The notes beneath the pieces are model-generated. The model saw only the letters and a list, made by a program, of their open reading frames with translations, was not told the origin of the DNA and did not search any database. Shown one piece after another: positions 1-5,350 of a DNA stretch of 6,017 nt. Made by a program: the position numbers and the translations under genes. Source of the stretch: Campylobacterota bacterium. GTDB taxonomy: Bacteria > Campylobacterota > Campylobacteria > Campylobacterales > JAADDG01. The first letter of the stretch is position 1. Every line of letters starts with the position of its first letter. The stretch is taken from NCBI GenBank assembly GCA_013154075.1, contig JAADDG010000022.1, positions 1-6,017 of the forward strand, written 5' to 3'.

Positions 1-6
1 AAAAAA

Positions 7-84
7 TGGTCGGAGTGGCGGGATTTGAACCCGCGACCTCTACCACCCCAAGGTAGCACGCTAACCAGGCTGCGCCACACCCCG
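7..84 (-). tRNA. tRNA-Pro, anticodon GGG, CCA encoded
   Basis: Read on the minus strand this folds as a complete 78-nt tRNA. The 7-bp acceptor stem (78-84 with 11-17) has a C1:G72 pair and discriminator A73 (plus-strand base 10), both typical of bacterial proline tRNAs. The encoded 3' CCA is at 7-9. The T-arm is a 5-bp stem (18-22 with 30-34) around a TTCAAAT loop. The anticodon stem (40-44 with 52-56) encloses the 7-nt loop TTGGGGT, giving anticodon GGG (plus positions 47-49), which reads CCC and CCU. It is transcribed away from the cobamide cluster, so the two units are divergent across a 72-base gap. The fold and the C1:G72/A73 identity make the call secure. The only subtlety is that the loop has four consecutive G, but placing the 7-nt loop fixes GGG rather than TGG. 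Confidence 0.96.
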
Positions 85-116
85 AATAGAAAAATTTTTA
101 TCTTTTTAGGAAGAGG

Positions 117-122
117 ATTTTA
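117..122 (-). promoter_or_regulatory. possible -10 element for the tRNA-Pro gene
   Basis: On the minus strand the bases read TAAAAT, five of six matches to TATAAT, about 33 bases upstream of the mature tRNA 5' end. That would leave a leader of roughly 25 nt to be removed by RNase P. No convincing -35 hexamer sits at the usual distance. The region is A/T-rich, so a chance match is quite possible. Confidence 0.25.
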
Positions 123-135
123 TCTTACTTTCACT

Positions 136-141
136 TATGAT
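136..141 (+). promoter_or_regulatory. candidate -10 element of the cobamide operon promoter
   Basis: The hexamer TATGAT matches the TATAAT consensus at five of six positions and is the best -10 in the divergent gap. No clear -35 box lies 16-18 bases upstream, but a T-rich stretch is present at 95-107. Campylobacterota housekeeping promoters commonly combine a good -10 with upstream T-rich tracts and no -35 box. If used, transcription would begin near 147-149, only about 8-10 bases before the ATG at 157. An alternative weaker -10 (TATCTT, 121-126) would give a leader of about 24 bases. Confidence 0.4.
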
Positions 142-156
142 TTGCTAAATTAACGC

Positions 157-570
157 ATGAGTTATAAGCAATGGTTCGAAAATCACGCACTAAAACATAA
201 AAAAATAGTAGATAAACTGATAAAAAGAGGTTTTAGCAAAGAGGAGATAGTAGATTATTTCTCTTATGAAAATCTAAAAGAGAAAGAGAGAGATTTCTGC
301 CCTCTTTTTGCGAAAAACAAAAAATGCCACGATATAGAGGATCTAAACTGCTACTTTTGCGGATGCCCCTATTTTAGATTCGATGACAACGCCCCAAAAA
401 CAAAAAGCACGTGCTTTATAAAATCCAAATTCGGCCGCAAAATAGAATCAAAAAATGTAATTCATCAAGACTGCTCCCTTTGCCTTCTGCCTCACAAAAA
501 AAGCTTTATTTTAAAACATTTTGATTTAGATTGGAAAAGAGTGATGAAAAGGTGCGATGAAAGCGAGTGA
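157..570 (+). CDS. cobamide-associated cysteine-rich small-domain protein (PF04071/zf-like type)
   Basis: This 137-residue, probably cytosolic protein has a basic, helical-looking N-terminus (about residues 1-45). A Cys-rich domain follows: C48, C57-H58, C65-x2-C68-x-C70, C86, then C106-x2-C109-x3-H113 in the stretch DCSLCLLPH. The pattern NCxFCxCP followed later by DCxxCxLPH is what I recognise as the 'cysteine-rich small domain' family, a presumed metal-binding domain often found beside or fused to cobamide genes. No signal peptide or membrane segment is visible. Its molecular role is not established. Here it opens the operon and overlaps cobD by 14 bases, which suggests a partner or accessory role for CobD (inference). 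The start is fixed by an in-frame TAA at 151-153 just upstream, yet no Shine-Dalgarno sequence precedes the ATG. Lysine is 23 of 137 residues. Family call fairly sure; function unknown. Confidence 0.85.
   Translation: MSYKQWFENHALKHKKIVDKLIKRGFSKEEIVDYFSYENLKEKERDFCPLFAKNKKCHDIEDLNCYFCGCPYFRFDDNAPKTKSTCFIKSKFGRKIESKNVIHQDCSLCLLPHKKSFILKHFDLDWKRVMKRCDESE
547..552 (+). promoter_or_regulatory. ribosome binding site for cobD
   Basis: AAAAGG lies four bases before the ATG at 557, inside the end of the upstream cysteine-rich gene. The spacing is short but usable. It supports the ATG at 557, which also puts the HGG signature of CobD at residues 6-8, where the family normally has it. Confidence 0.5.
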
Positions 571-1564
571 TCACGGAGGAGATATTCTATTTTTCTCAAA
601 ACGAACAAAAAAGAAAATAACCGACTTCTCCTCTAACATAAACTGCGTAAACCCCAATATAAATATAAAATCTCTAAAAATAGATATTTCACCCTACCCC
701 GATTTTAGATACACAAAATTAAAAAAAGCAGTATCAAGAAAATATAATTTGAAATCTAAGAATATCTTTTTATCAAAAGGGGCTACAGACGCCATAAACC
801 ACCTTCTTAAAACGATAAATTTTAAAAAAGCAACTTTATATGCCCCGCTTTACGGAGAGTACAAAAAAAGTTTAAAAACTTCTAAAATAAAAATTATAAA
901 TAGATTATCAAAAAGTTTTTCACATGTTGAAAAACCGTTGAAAAACTCTCTCGTAATCTTCGTAAATCCCTCAACCCCCGACGGAAAATATTACGATCTA
1001 AAAAAATATATTAAGATGTGGAAAAAACTAAACTGTACCGTAATAATAGACGAATCTTTTCTTGATTTTAGCGAAAAAAGATCCGCAGTTACCTCCCTAA
1101 AAAAATACAAAAAACTCTATATTATAAAATCTTTCACCAAATTCTACTCTTGTGCCGGTGTTAGGATAGGGGCTGTTTTTTCCCATCCTAAAAACATAAA
1201 AAAACTTCAAAAAAACTATCCATTATGGAGTATTTCAAGTTTTGATGAAAAGTATCTGATAAAAGCTTTGAAAGATAAAAAGCTATATGAAAAAAGCCTA
1301 AAAAAGACAAAAAGAAACAAAAAATATCTAAAAAAAGTTTTAGAAAAATCAAAACTATTTTCCAAAATATACCCATCAAACGCAAACTACCTTCTATGCA
1401 GACTAAAAAGACAAAACGCCAAAAAACTTCAAAAAAAGCTTTTAAAAAAAGGAATCTTGATAAGAAACTGCGAAAATTTCGACTTTTTAAACGATAAATA
1501 CGTAAGATTCGCCGTAAAATGCAAAAAAGATATAAAAAAACTAAAAAAGGCCATCCTTGCATAA
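557..1564 (+). CDS. cobD: threonine-phosphate decarboxylase CobD (PLP enzyme)
   Basis: A fold-type I PLP enzyme expected to decarboxylate L-threonine O-3-phosphate to (R)-1-aminopropan-2-ol O-phosphate, the arm that CbiB attaches to adenosylcobyric acid. Visible signatures are the N-terminal HGGDI (6-10) typical of CobD, GATDAI (75-80), the NPSTPDG loop (137-143) in place of NPxNPTG, IIDESF with D165 to pair the PLP nitrogen, SFTK with K195 as the Schiff-base lysine, R203 in GVRIG as likely phosphate ligand, and C-terminal R317 in YVRF. The length, 335 residues, is slightly short of the Salmonella enzyme (364). The start overlaps the Cys-rich gene by 14 bases and the stop overlaps cobQ by 8. 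It is strikingly basic: 73 Lys and 11 Arg against 23 Asp+Glu by my count, concentrated after residue 180. The symbol follows Salmonella usage; the Pseudomonas denitrificans name is cobC. A histidinol-phosphate aminotransferase paralogue is the main alternative, made unlikely by HGG and context. Confidence 0.93.
   Translation: MKASDHGGDILFFSKRTKKKITDFSSNINCVNPNINIKSLKIDISPYPDFRYTKLKKAVSRKYNLKSKNIFLSKGATDAINHLLKTINFKKATLYAPLYGEYKKSLKTSKIKIINRLSKSFSHVEKPLKNSLVIFVNPSTPDGKYYDLKKYIKMWKKLNCTVIIDESFLDFSEKRSAVTSLKKYKKLYIIKSFTKFYSCAGVRIGAVFSHPKNIKKLQKNYPLWSISSFDEKYLIKALKDKKLYEKSLKKTKRNKKYLKKVLEKSKLFSKIYPSNANYLLCRLKRQNAKKLQKKLLKKGILIRNCENFDFLNDKYVRFAVKCKKDIKKLKKAILA
1543..1550 (+). promoter_or_regulatory. 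ribosome binding site deciding the TTG start of cobQ
   Basis: AAAAAAGG ends six bases before the TTG at 1557, within the last codons of cobD. There is no ATG that would retain the nucleotide-binding loop at residues 8-16, so this site and the TTG are the natural initiation signals. Confidence 0.6.
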
Positions 1565-2942
1565 TCTATCTATTTTCGGAACGAGCTCGGATGCGGGCAA
1601 ATCGGTAATAACCGCTCTTTTGGCAAAAGCTTTGCAAAAAAGAGGATTCAAAACAGCACCCTTTAAAGCTCAAAACGTCTCAAACAACGCAAGAGTATGC
1701 GAAGATGGAAGCGAAATAGGAGTAGCTCAATATTTTCAAGCCGATTTGCTCGGCATAGAGAAATCATACCGCCTAAATCCGATCCTCCTAAAATCCGGCT
1801 CAAAAGGAAAGGTAACTTTGATCTTAGAGGGAAAATCCAAAGGAGAGATAAGCTTCAAAGAGTATCTAAAAATGATGGATACGCTAAAGCCGATTATCAA
1901 AAGAAGCTTTGAAGATCTTAAAAGAGATTTTGACATCATCGTAAGCGAAGGTGCCGGAAGCCCGGTGGAACTGAATCTGATGCACAAAGATTTATCCAAT
2001 ATATTTATGGCACGAACCTTCAATAACAAAATAATTTTAGTAGCGGATATAGAGAGAGGAGGAGTTTTCGCCTCTATCTGGGGAGTTTACAACCTTCTTC
2101 CAAAAGATTTGCAAAAAAATCTAATAGGAGTCGTGATAAATAAATTTAGAGGGGATATATCATTTTTTAAAGAGGGAGAGAGAATCATACAAGAGGAGTT
2201 TAAAATACCCGTTCTTGGAGTTTTGCCCTATTATAATTTCAATCTATTTTACGAAGATTCACAAAGTCTTATAAACTACTCTCAAAACAAATCGCCAAAA
2301 ATCAGAGTCGGCATAATTAAACTAAAGCACCTCAGCAACTTTACCGATTTTGAGCCTCTCATAGCCGATAGAGAGATAGAAGTATCTTTTTGTTTGGATA
2401 ACTTTGATTATTTTGATGTTTTAATTATTCCGGGAAGCAAACTAACGATAGAGGATCTAAAAGAGCTTAAAAAAAACGGAGTTTTTAAAAAACTGCAAGA
2501 ATATAAAAAGCCGATTTTTGGAATATGCGGCGGATTTGAGATGATGTTTGAAAACCTAATAGATAAAGAGAGTGTGGAGAGTGATGGTTTTGAAAAAGAG
2601 AAGGGATTTGGTTTTATAAAAGATAACATAATCTTCACAAAAGATAAAATAACCAAAAATCAAACCTACAAAATTTTCGGCTTTGAAATAAAAGGATATG
2701 AAATTAGAAACGGAAAAAGCGAAAAAGATATCCTCTATTACCAAAATAGAAATGTTTGGGGAACTTTCGTTCACTCCGTTTTCGACAACGACGAATTTAG
2801 AAACACCTTTTTCAAAAATATAAATCCCTTTTATGAAGGGTTCGATTTCAAACGCTACAAAGAGAAAAAAATAGAAAATTTTTTAAATATTTTCGAACAA
2901 CATATAGATATAGACAAAATTATAAGATGTTTGCAAAAATAG
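1557..2942 (+). CDS. cobQ: cobyric acid synthase CobQ (CbiP), glutamine-dependent
   Basis: This enzyme amidates the b, d, e and g carboxylates of adenosylcobyrinic acid a,c-diamide, using glutamine and ATP, to make adenosylcobyric acid in the cytosol. The N-terminal ATP-binding domain starts with the P-loop-like GTSSDAGKS (8-16), then APFKAQN (34-40), EGAGSP (131-136), ADIERGGVF (163-171) and INKFRGD (194-200), all classic for CobQ. The C-terminal class I glutamine amidotransferase domain has the nucleophile C324 in GICGG and H406 in the WGTFVHSVFD stretch. The CobB/CobQ family uses this Cys-His pair without the usual third Glu. The 461 residues make it slightly shorter than typical (about 480-510). 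It starts with TTG, supported by the upstream AAAAAAGG, and overlaps cobD by 8 and cbiB by 16 bases. CobB/CbiA (the a,c-diamide synthase) is ruled out by the ERGGVF/INKFRGD signatures and context. Confidence 0.96.
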   Translation: MHNLSIFGTSSDAGKSVITALLAKALQKRGFKTAPFKAQNVSNNARVCEDGSEIGVAQYFQADLLGIEKSYRLNPILLKSGSKGKVTLILEGKSKGEISFKEYLKMMDTLKPIIKRSFEDLKRDFDIIVSEGAGSPVELNLMHKDLSNIFMARTFNNKIILVADIERGGVFASIWGVYNLLPKDLQKNLIGVVINKFRGDISFFKEGERIIQEEFKIPVLGVLPYYNFNLFYEDSQSLINYSQNKSPKIRVGIIKLKHLSNFTDFEPLIADREIEVSFCLDNFDYFDVLIIPGSKLTIEDLKELKKNGVFKKLQEYKKPIFGICGGFEMMFENLIDKESVESDGFEKEKGFGFIKDNIIFTKDKITKNQTYKIFGFEIKGYEIRNGKSEKDILYYQNRNVWGTFVHSVFDNDEFRNTFFKNINPFYEGFDFKRYKEKKIENFLNIFEQHIDIDKIIRCLQK

Positions 2943-3814
2943 CGCTAATTGCATATTTAATCGATAAATTTATAGGGGAATTTAAAAGTATCAAACATCC
3001 CGTCATTTTCATGGGAGATTTCATATCCTTTTTCGAAAAACGCTTCTACAAAGACAGCAAAACGGCCGGATTTTTCCTGCTTGTAAGCTCTATTTTATTA
3101 TTTTTATCGATAGCTACTTTTATAGAAAATCTTTTACCAAACTCCTATCTATCAATTTTATTGCTTGGAATTTTATCCTCTACTCTAATAGCTCATAAAA
3201 TGCTAAAAGATAGCGTAAAAGAGGTCATAGAGAGCGAAAACAAACGAAAAAAGCTATCTTATCTCGTTAGCCGCGATACTCAAAATTTAAGTGAGAGCGA
3301 AATATATAAAGCCTGCATAGAAACCTACGGCGAGAACCTAAACGATGCGGTCGTAGCTCCACTTTTCTATCTTCTTATTTTCGGATTGAAAGGAATAGTG
3401 GTCTATAAAGTTATAAACACTTTAGATAGCATGGTGGGATATAAAAACAAAAGATATAAAAATTTCGGTTTTTTTAGTGCAAAGGCCGACGATATTGCGG
3501 GATTTTTGCCGGCTCGAATCACCGCTTTTTTGATCCTTTTATCTAGCAAAAAAGTTCATCTTTTCAAAAAATGCCTCTCTTTTGCGAAAGGACACGAAAG
3601 CCCGAATGCCGGATACCCTATAAGCGCTATGGCTTTGGTTTTGGATATATCTTTGGGAGGAGATACGCCATATTTCGGAAAAATCAAAAAAAAGCCCTAT
3701 TTTGGGGACGGAAGAAGGGAAATATCAAAAAAAGATGTCCTAAACGCCCTATCTATAGGATATAATTTCGACAATATCATTTTAATAGGAGTTTTAATTG
3801 GTTGTCTGTTTTAA
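2927..3814 (+). CDS. cbiB: adenosylcobinamide-phosphate synthase CbiB (membrane protein)
   Basis: A polytopic inner-membrane protein that joins aminopropanol phosphate (from CobD) to adenosylcobyric acid, giving adenosylcobinamide phosphate. Family motifs in order are HPVIFMG (24-30), VSRDT (114-118), an IETYGENLNDAVVAPLFY stretch (131-148), INTLDSMVGYK (163-173), ADDIAGFLPAR (187-197) and HESPNAGYP (223-231). The 295 residues are close to the usual 300-320. Hydrophobic segments lie at about 47-66, 73-90, 141-162, 192-206 and 283-295. The ATG overlaps the cobQ end by 16 bases and lacks a recognisable Shine-Dalgarno sequence, so re-initiation by ribosomes finishing cobQ is likely (inference). 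The 8-A run at 3686-3693 lies in codons for a lysine run (K254-K256). In Pseudomonas denitrificans nomenclature the same enzyme is called CobD, a common source of confusion with the decarboxylase. Confidence 0.95.
   Translation: MFAKIALIAYLIDKFIGEFKSIKHPVIFMGDFISFFEKRFYKDSKTAGFFLLVSSILLFLSIATFIENLLPNSYLSILLLGILSSTLIAHKMLKDSVKEVIESENKRKKLSYLVSRDTQNLSESEIYKACIETYGENLNDAVVAPLFYLLIFGLKGIVVYKVINTLDSMVGYKNKRYKNFGFFSAKADDIAGFLPARITAFLILLSSKKVHLFKKCLSFAKGHESPNAGYPISAMALVLDISLGGDTPYFGKIKKKPYFGDGRREISKKDVLNALSIGYNFDNIILIGVLIGCLF
3787..3791 (+). promoter_or_regulatory. ribosome binding site deciding the TTG start of cobT
   Basis: AGGAG is followed by a six-base spacer and the TTG at 3798, within the last codons of cbiB. 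No ATG or GTG in this frame lies nearby before the conserved GDKDFL region, so the strong site supports TTG. A second purine-rich stretch (AAAGGAGA, 3813-3820) lies inside the gene but has no in-frame start after it. Confidence 0.65.
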
Positions 3815-4853
3815 AGGAGATAAAGATTTTTTAAACGGTCTAAAAGATAAAAAGGCGCCGTTTTTATTGGCCTGTTCCACTACAAAAACCTGCGAGATAG
3901 AGGGTATCACGCAAGCCGGGATTCCGGGAATGATTCATCTAACTCCGACATTGGATAGCGAATTTTTATGCGAAGGAGAAGTGAAATCTCTAACCGATTT
4001 GGCAAAAACTCCAAAAGGAGTTCCAACCCCCGCTCTAATCACAAGAGCCGTCTCTTTGCAAACGCCCTACTCTTTTATAGAGATCTTGGATCTTGGAATG
4101 GCAAAAAAACCTCAAATTCAAAACTGCCGCCTAAAAGAGTTCGATATTTCGCCTTCAAACAGAATAGATAAGAAAGCGGACATAAACGCAAAAGAGGTTT
4201 TTGAAAAAGGCAGAAAATACGCAAAAGAGTTTAAAAGCGAAAGCGAATATATAATTTTGGCCGAAACTACGCCTGCAGGAACCACTACCGCATACGCTAC
4301 GGCTCTTGCTTTGGGATACGAGGCAAACGGACTCTTTTCATCCTCTTTCAAAAACGACCCGAAATCCAAAAAAGAAGAGGTGGTTAAAAAGGCTCTATCT
4401 TTGATAGAAAAGAGTGACGATATTTTCGACAAACTATCGAAAGTAAGCGACAATATGCTAATCTTTACGGCTGGATTCGCTATGGAAGCTTCAAAATCAA
4501 AAAGAGTCATTTTAGGAGGCGGTACGCAAATGGCCGCCGCGTTGATGATAGTCGATTCTTTACTAAATCTATATGAAGCAAATACAAAAAATATCGCTCT
4601 TGCCACCACAAAATGGGTATATGAGGATAAAAACTCCGATATAAAAAAGCTTCTTGAGTTGTTATCCTTTTCGCCAAACGCATTTTACGGAGATTTCTCT
4701 TTCAAAAATTCAAAACTCGATATTTTAAAACTCTACGATCAGGGAGAGGCCAAAGAGGGAGTCGGAGCCGGAGCCTCGATAGTATACGGGTATATGAGAG
4801 GAGCAAAAGAGGAGGATATCGTAAAAGGTGTAGAAAGGTTGCTTGGAGCATGA
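3798..4853 (+). CDS. cobT: CobT of the archaeal/cyanobacterial type (TIGR00303/UPF0284 family phosphoribosyltransferase)
   Basis: Expected to move phosphoribose from nicotinate mononucleotide to the lower-ligand base, giving the alpha-ribazole phosphate-type nucleotide used by CobS. The protein (351 residues) does not look like the classical Salmonella-type CobT. It carries the UPF0284/TIGR00303 pattern: STTKTCEIEGITQAGIPG (27-44), TPTLDSEFL (49-57), PTPALITRA (76-84), ETTPAGTTTAYATAL (156-170), LGGGTQMAAAL (239-249), LATTKWVYED (268-277) and KEGVGAGAS (319-327). E320 in the last motif probably corresponds to the catalytic Glu of classical CobT (inference from the similar GEGxGA motif). Members from Methanocaldococcus and cyanobacteria have been shown to act as CobT. 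Position between cbiB and cobU supports that role here. The TTG start is preceded by AGGAG; the gene overlaps cbiB by 17 bases and cobU by 4 (ATGA). The actual base accepted (dimethylbenzimidazole, adenine or another) cannot be read from the sequence. Confidence 0.88.
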   Translation: MVVCFKGDKDFLNGLKDKKAPFLLACSTTKTCEIEGITQAGIPGMIHLTPTLDSEFLCEGEVKSLTDLAKTPKGVPTPALITRAVSLQTPYSFIEILDLGMAKKPQIQNCRLKEFDISPSNRIDKKADINAKEVFEKGRKYAKEFKSESEYIILAETTPAGTTTAYATALALGYEANGLFSSSFKNDPKSKKEEVVKKALSLIEKSDDIFDKLSKVSDNMLIFTAGFAMEASKSKRVILGGGTQMAAALMIVDSLLNLYEANTKNIALATTKWVYEDKNSDIKKLLELLSFSPNAFYGDFSFKNSKLDILKLYDQGEAKEGVGAGASIVYGYMRGAKEEDIVKGVERLLGA

Positions 4854-5350
4854 AAATATTATATTTCGGAGGGCAAAAAAGCGGAAAAAGCCTGCTTGCG
4901 GAAAAGAGAGCAAAAGAGCTGAAAGGAGATAGAAAACCTATCTATCTGGCCACTTATGACGACTCTTTCGAAGATAGGGAGATGAGAGAGCGAATAAAAA
5001 TACATCAGGTAAGACGAGCCGATCATTTCAAAACGGTATGCGAGCCTCTCAAACTCGCCTCTTCAATCAAAGAGAAAGAGATCTATCTAATAGACTGCCT
5101 TAGTATGTGGCTTCTAAACGCAATAAACGCAAAACTCTCAAAAAAGGAGATATTTAACGAGATAGAGAGGGTTTTGGAGAAAGATGCGGATATGATTTTT
5201 GTAATAAACGATGTAGGAAGCGGAGTTATACCGATGGATAGATTTACAAGAGACTACGTGGATCTAAGCGGAGAGATCGCTCAAACGGTAGCGGCTAAAT
5301 GCGACGAAGTGTATCACGTGGTTCTCGGAATAGGGAAAAGACTCAAGTGA
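4850..5350 (+). CDS. cobU: CobU, bifunctional adenosylcobinamide kinase / adenosylcobinamide-phosphate guanylyltransferase
   Basis: It uses GTP (or ATP for the kinase step) to phosphorylate adenosylcobinamide, then transfers GMP onto adenosylcobinamide phosphate to give adenosylcobinamide-GDP, the CobS substrate. The 166 residues (Salmonella CobU has 180) begin with the P-loop GGQKSGKS (7-14). RIKIHQVRRADHF (48-60) aligns with the Salmonella stretch holding the guanylylated histidine, which corresponds to H52 here. Later motifs are LIDCLSMWLLN (80-90), VINDVGSGVIP (118-128), RFTRDYVDLSGEIAQ (131-145) and a C-terminal VVLGIGKRLK (157-166), where most relatives have GLP rather than GIG. No membrane segment. 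The start shares ATGA with the cobT stop, and the stop shares GTGA with the cobS start, so all three are probably translationally coupled. Also called cobP in other nomenclature. Confidence 0.95.
   Translation: MKILYFGGQKSGKSLLAEKRAKELKGDRKPIYLATYDDSFEDREMRERIKIHQVRRADHFKTVCEPLKLASSIKEKEIYLIDCLSMWLLNAINAKLSKKEIFNEIERVLEKDADMIFVINDVGSGVIPMDRFTRDYVDLSGEIAQTVAAKCDEVYHVVLGIGKRLK

Noticed and set aside
1..6. T run on the minus strand directly after the tRNA CCA, terminator-like
   Set aside because: Only six bases at the window edge and no separate hairpin; the downstream context needed to call a terminator is not visible.
7..84. tRNA gene as an integration site for a mobile element carrying the cluster
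   Set aside because: The cluster lies on the 5' side of the tRNA, whereas integrases usually use the 3' end, which faces out of the window. No repeat of the tRNA end, integrase or transposase is seen.
85..156. CRISPR, insertion sequence or direct repeats in the only non-coding gap
   Set aside because: The gap is 72 bases of A/T-rich sequence without repeated units or inverted ends; only promoter-like hexamers are visible.
1188..1562. 124-codon open frame on the minus strand with a hydrophobic product
   Set aside because: It lies antisense to the lysine-rich end of cobD; AAA codons read backwards give TTT (Phe), which explains the hydrophobic look. CobD has intact catalytic motifs on the other strand.
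3813..3820. Second strong Shine-Dalgarno-like sequence (AAAGGAGA) near the start of cobT
   Set aside because: No start codon follows in the cobT frame at a usable distance; the bases simply encode the conserved Lys-Gly-Asp, and AGGAG at 3787-3791 serves the TTG.
4118..4609. 163-codon open frame on the minus strand
   Set aside because: Shadow of cobT, whose family motifs cover the same bases on the plus strand; the antisense product shows no recognisable pattern.
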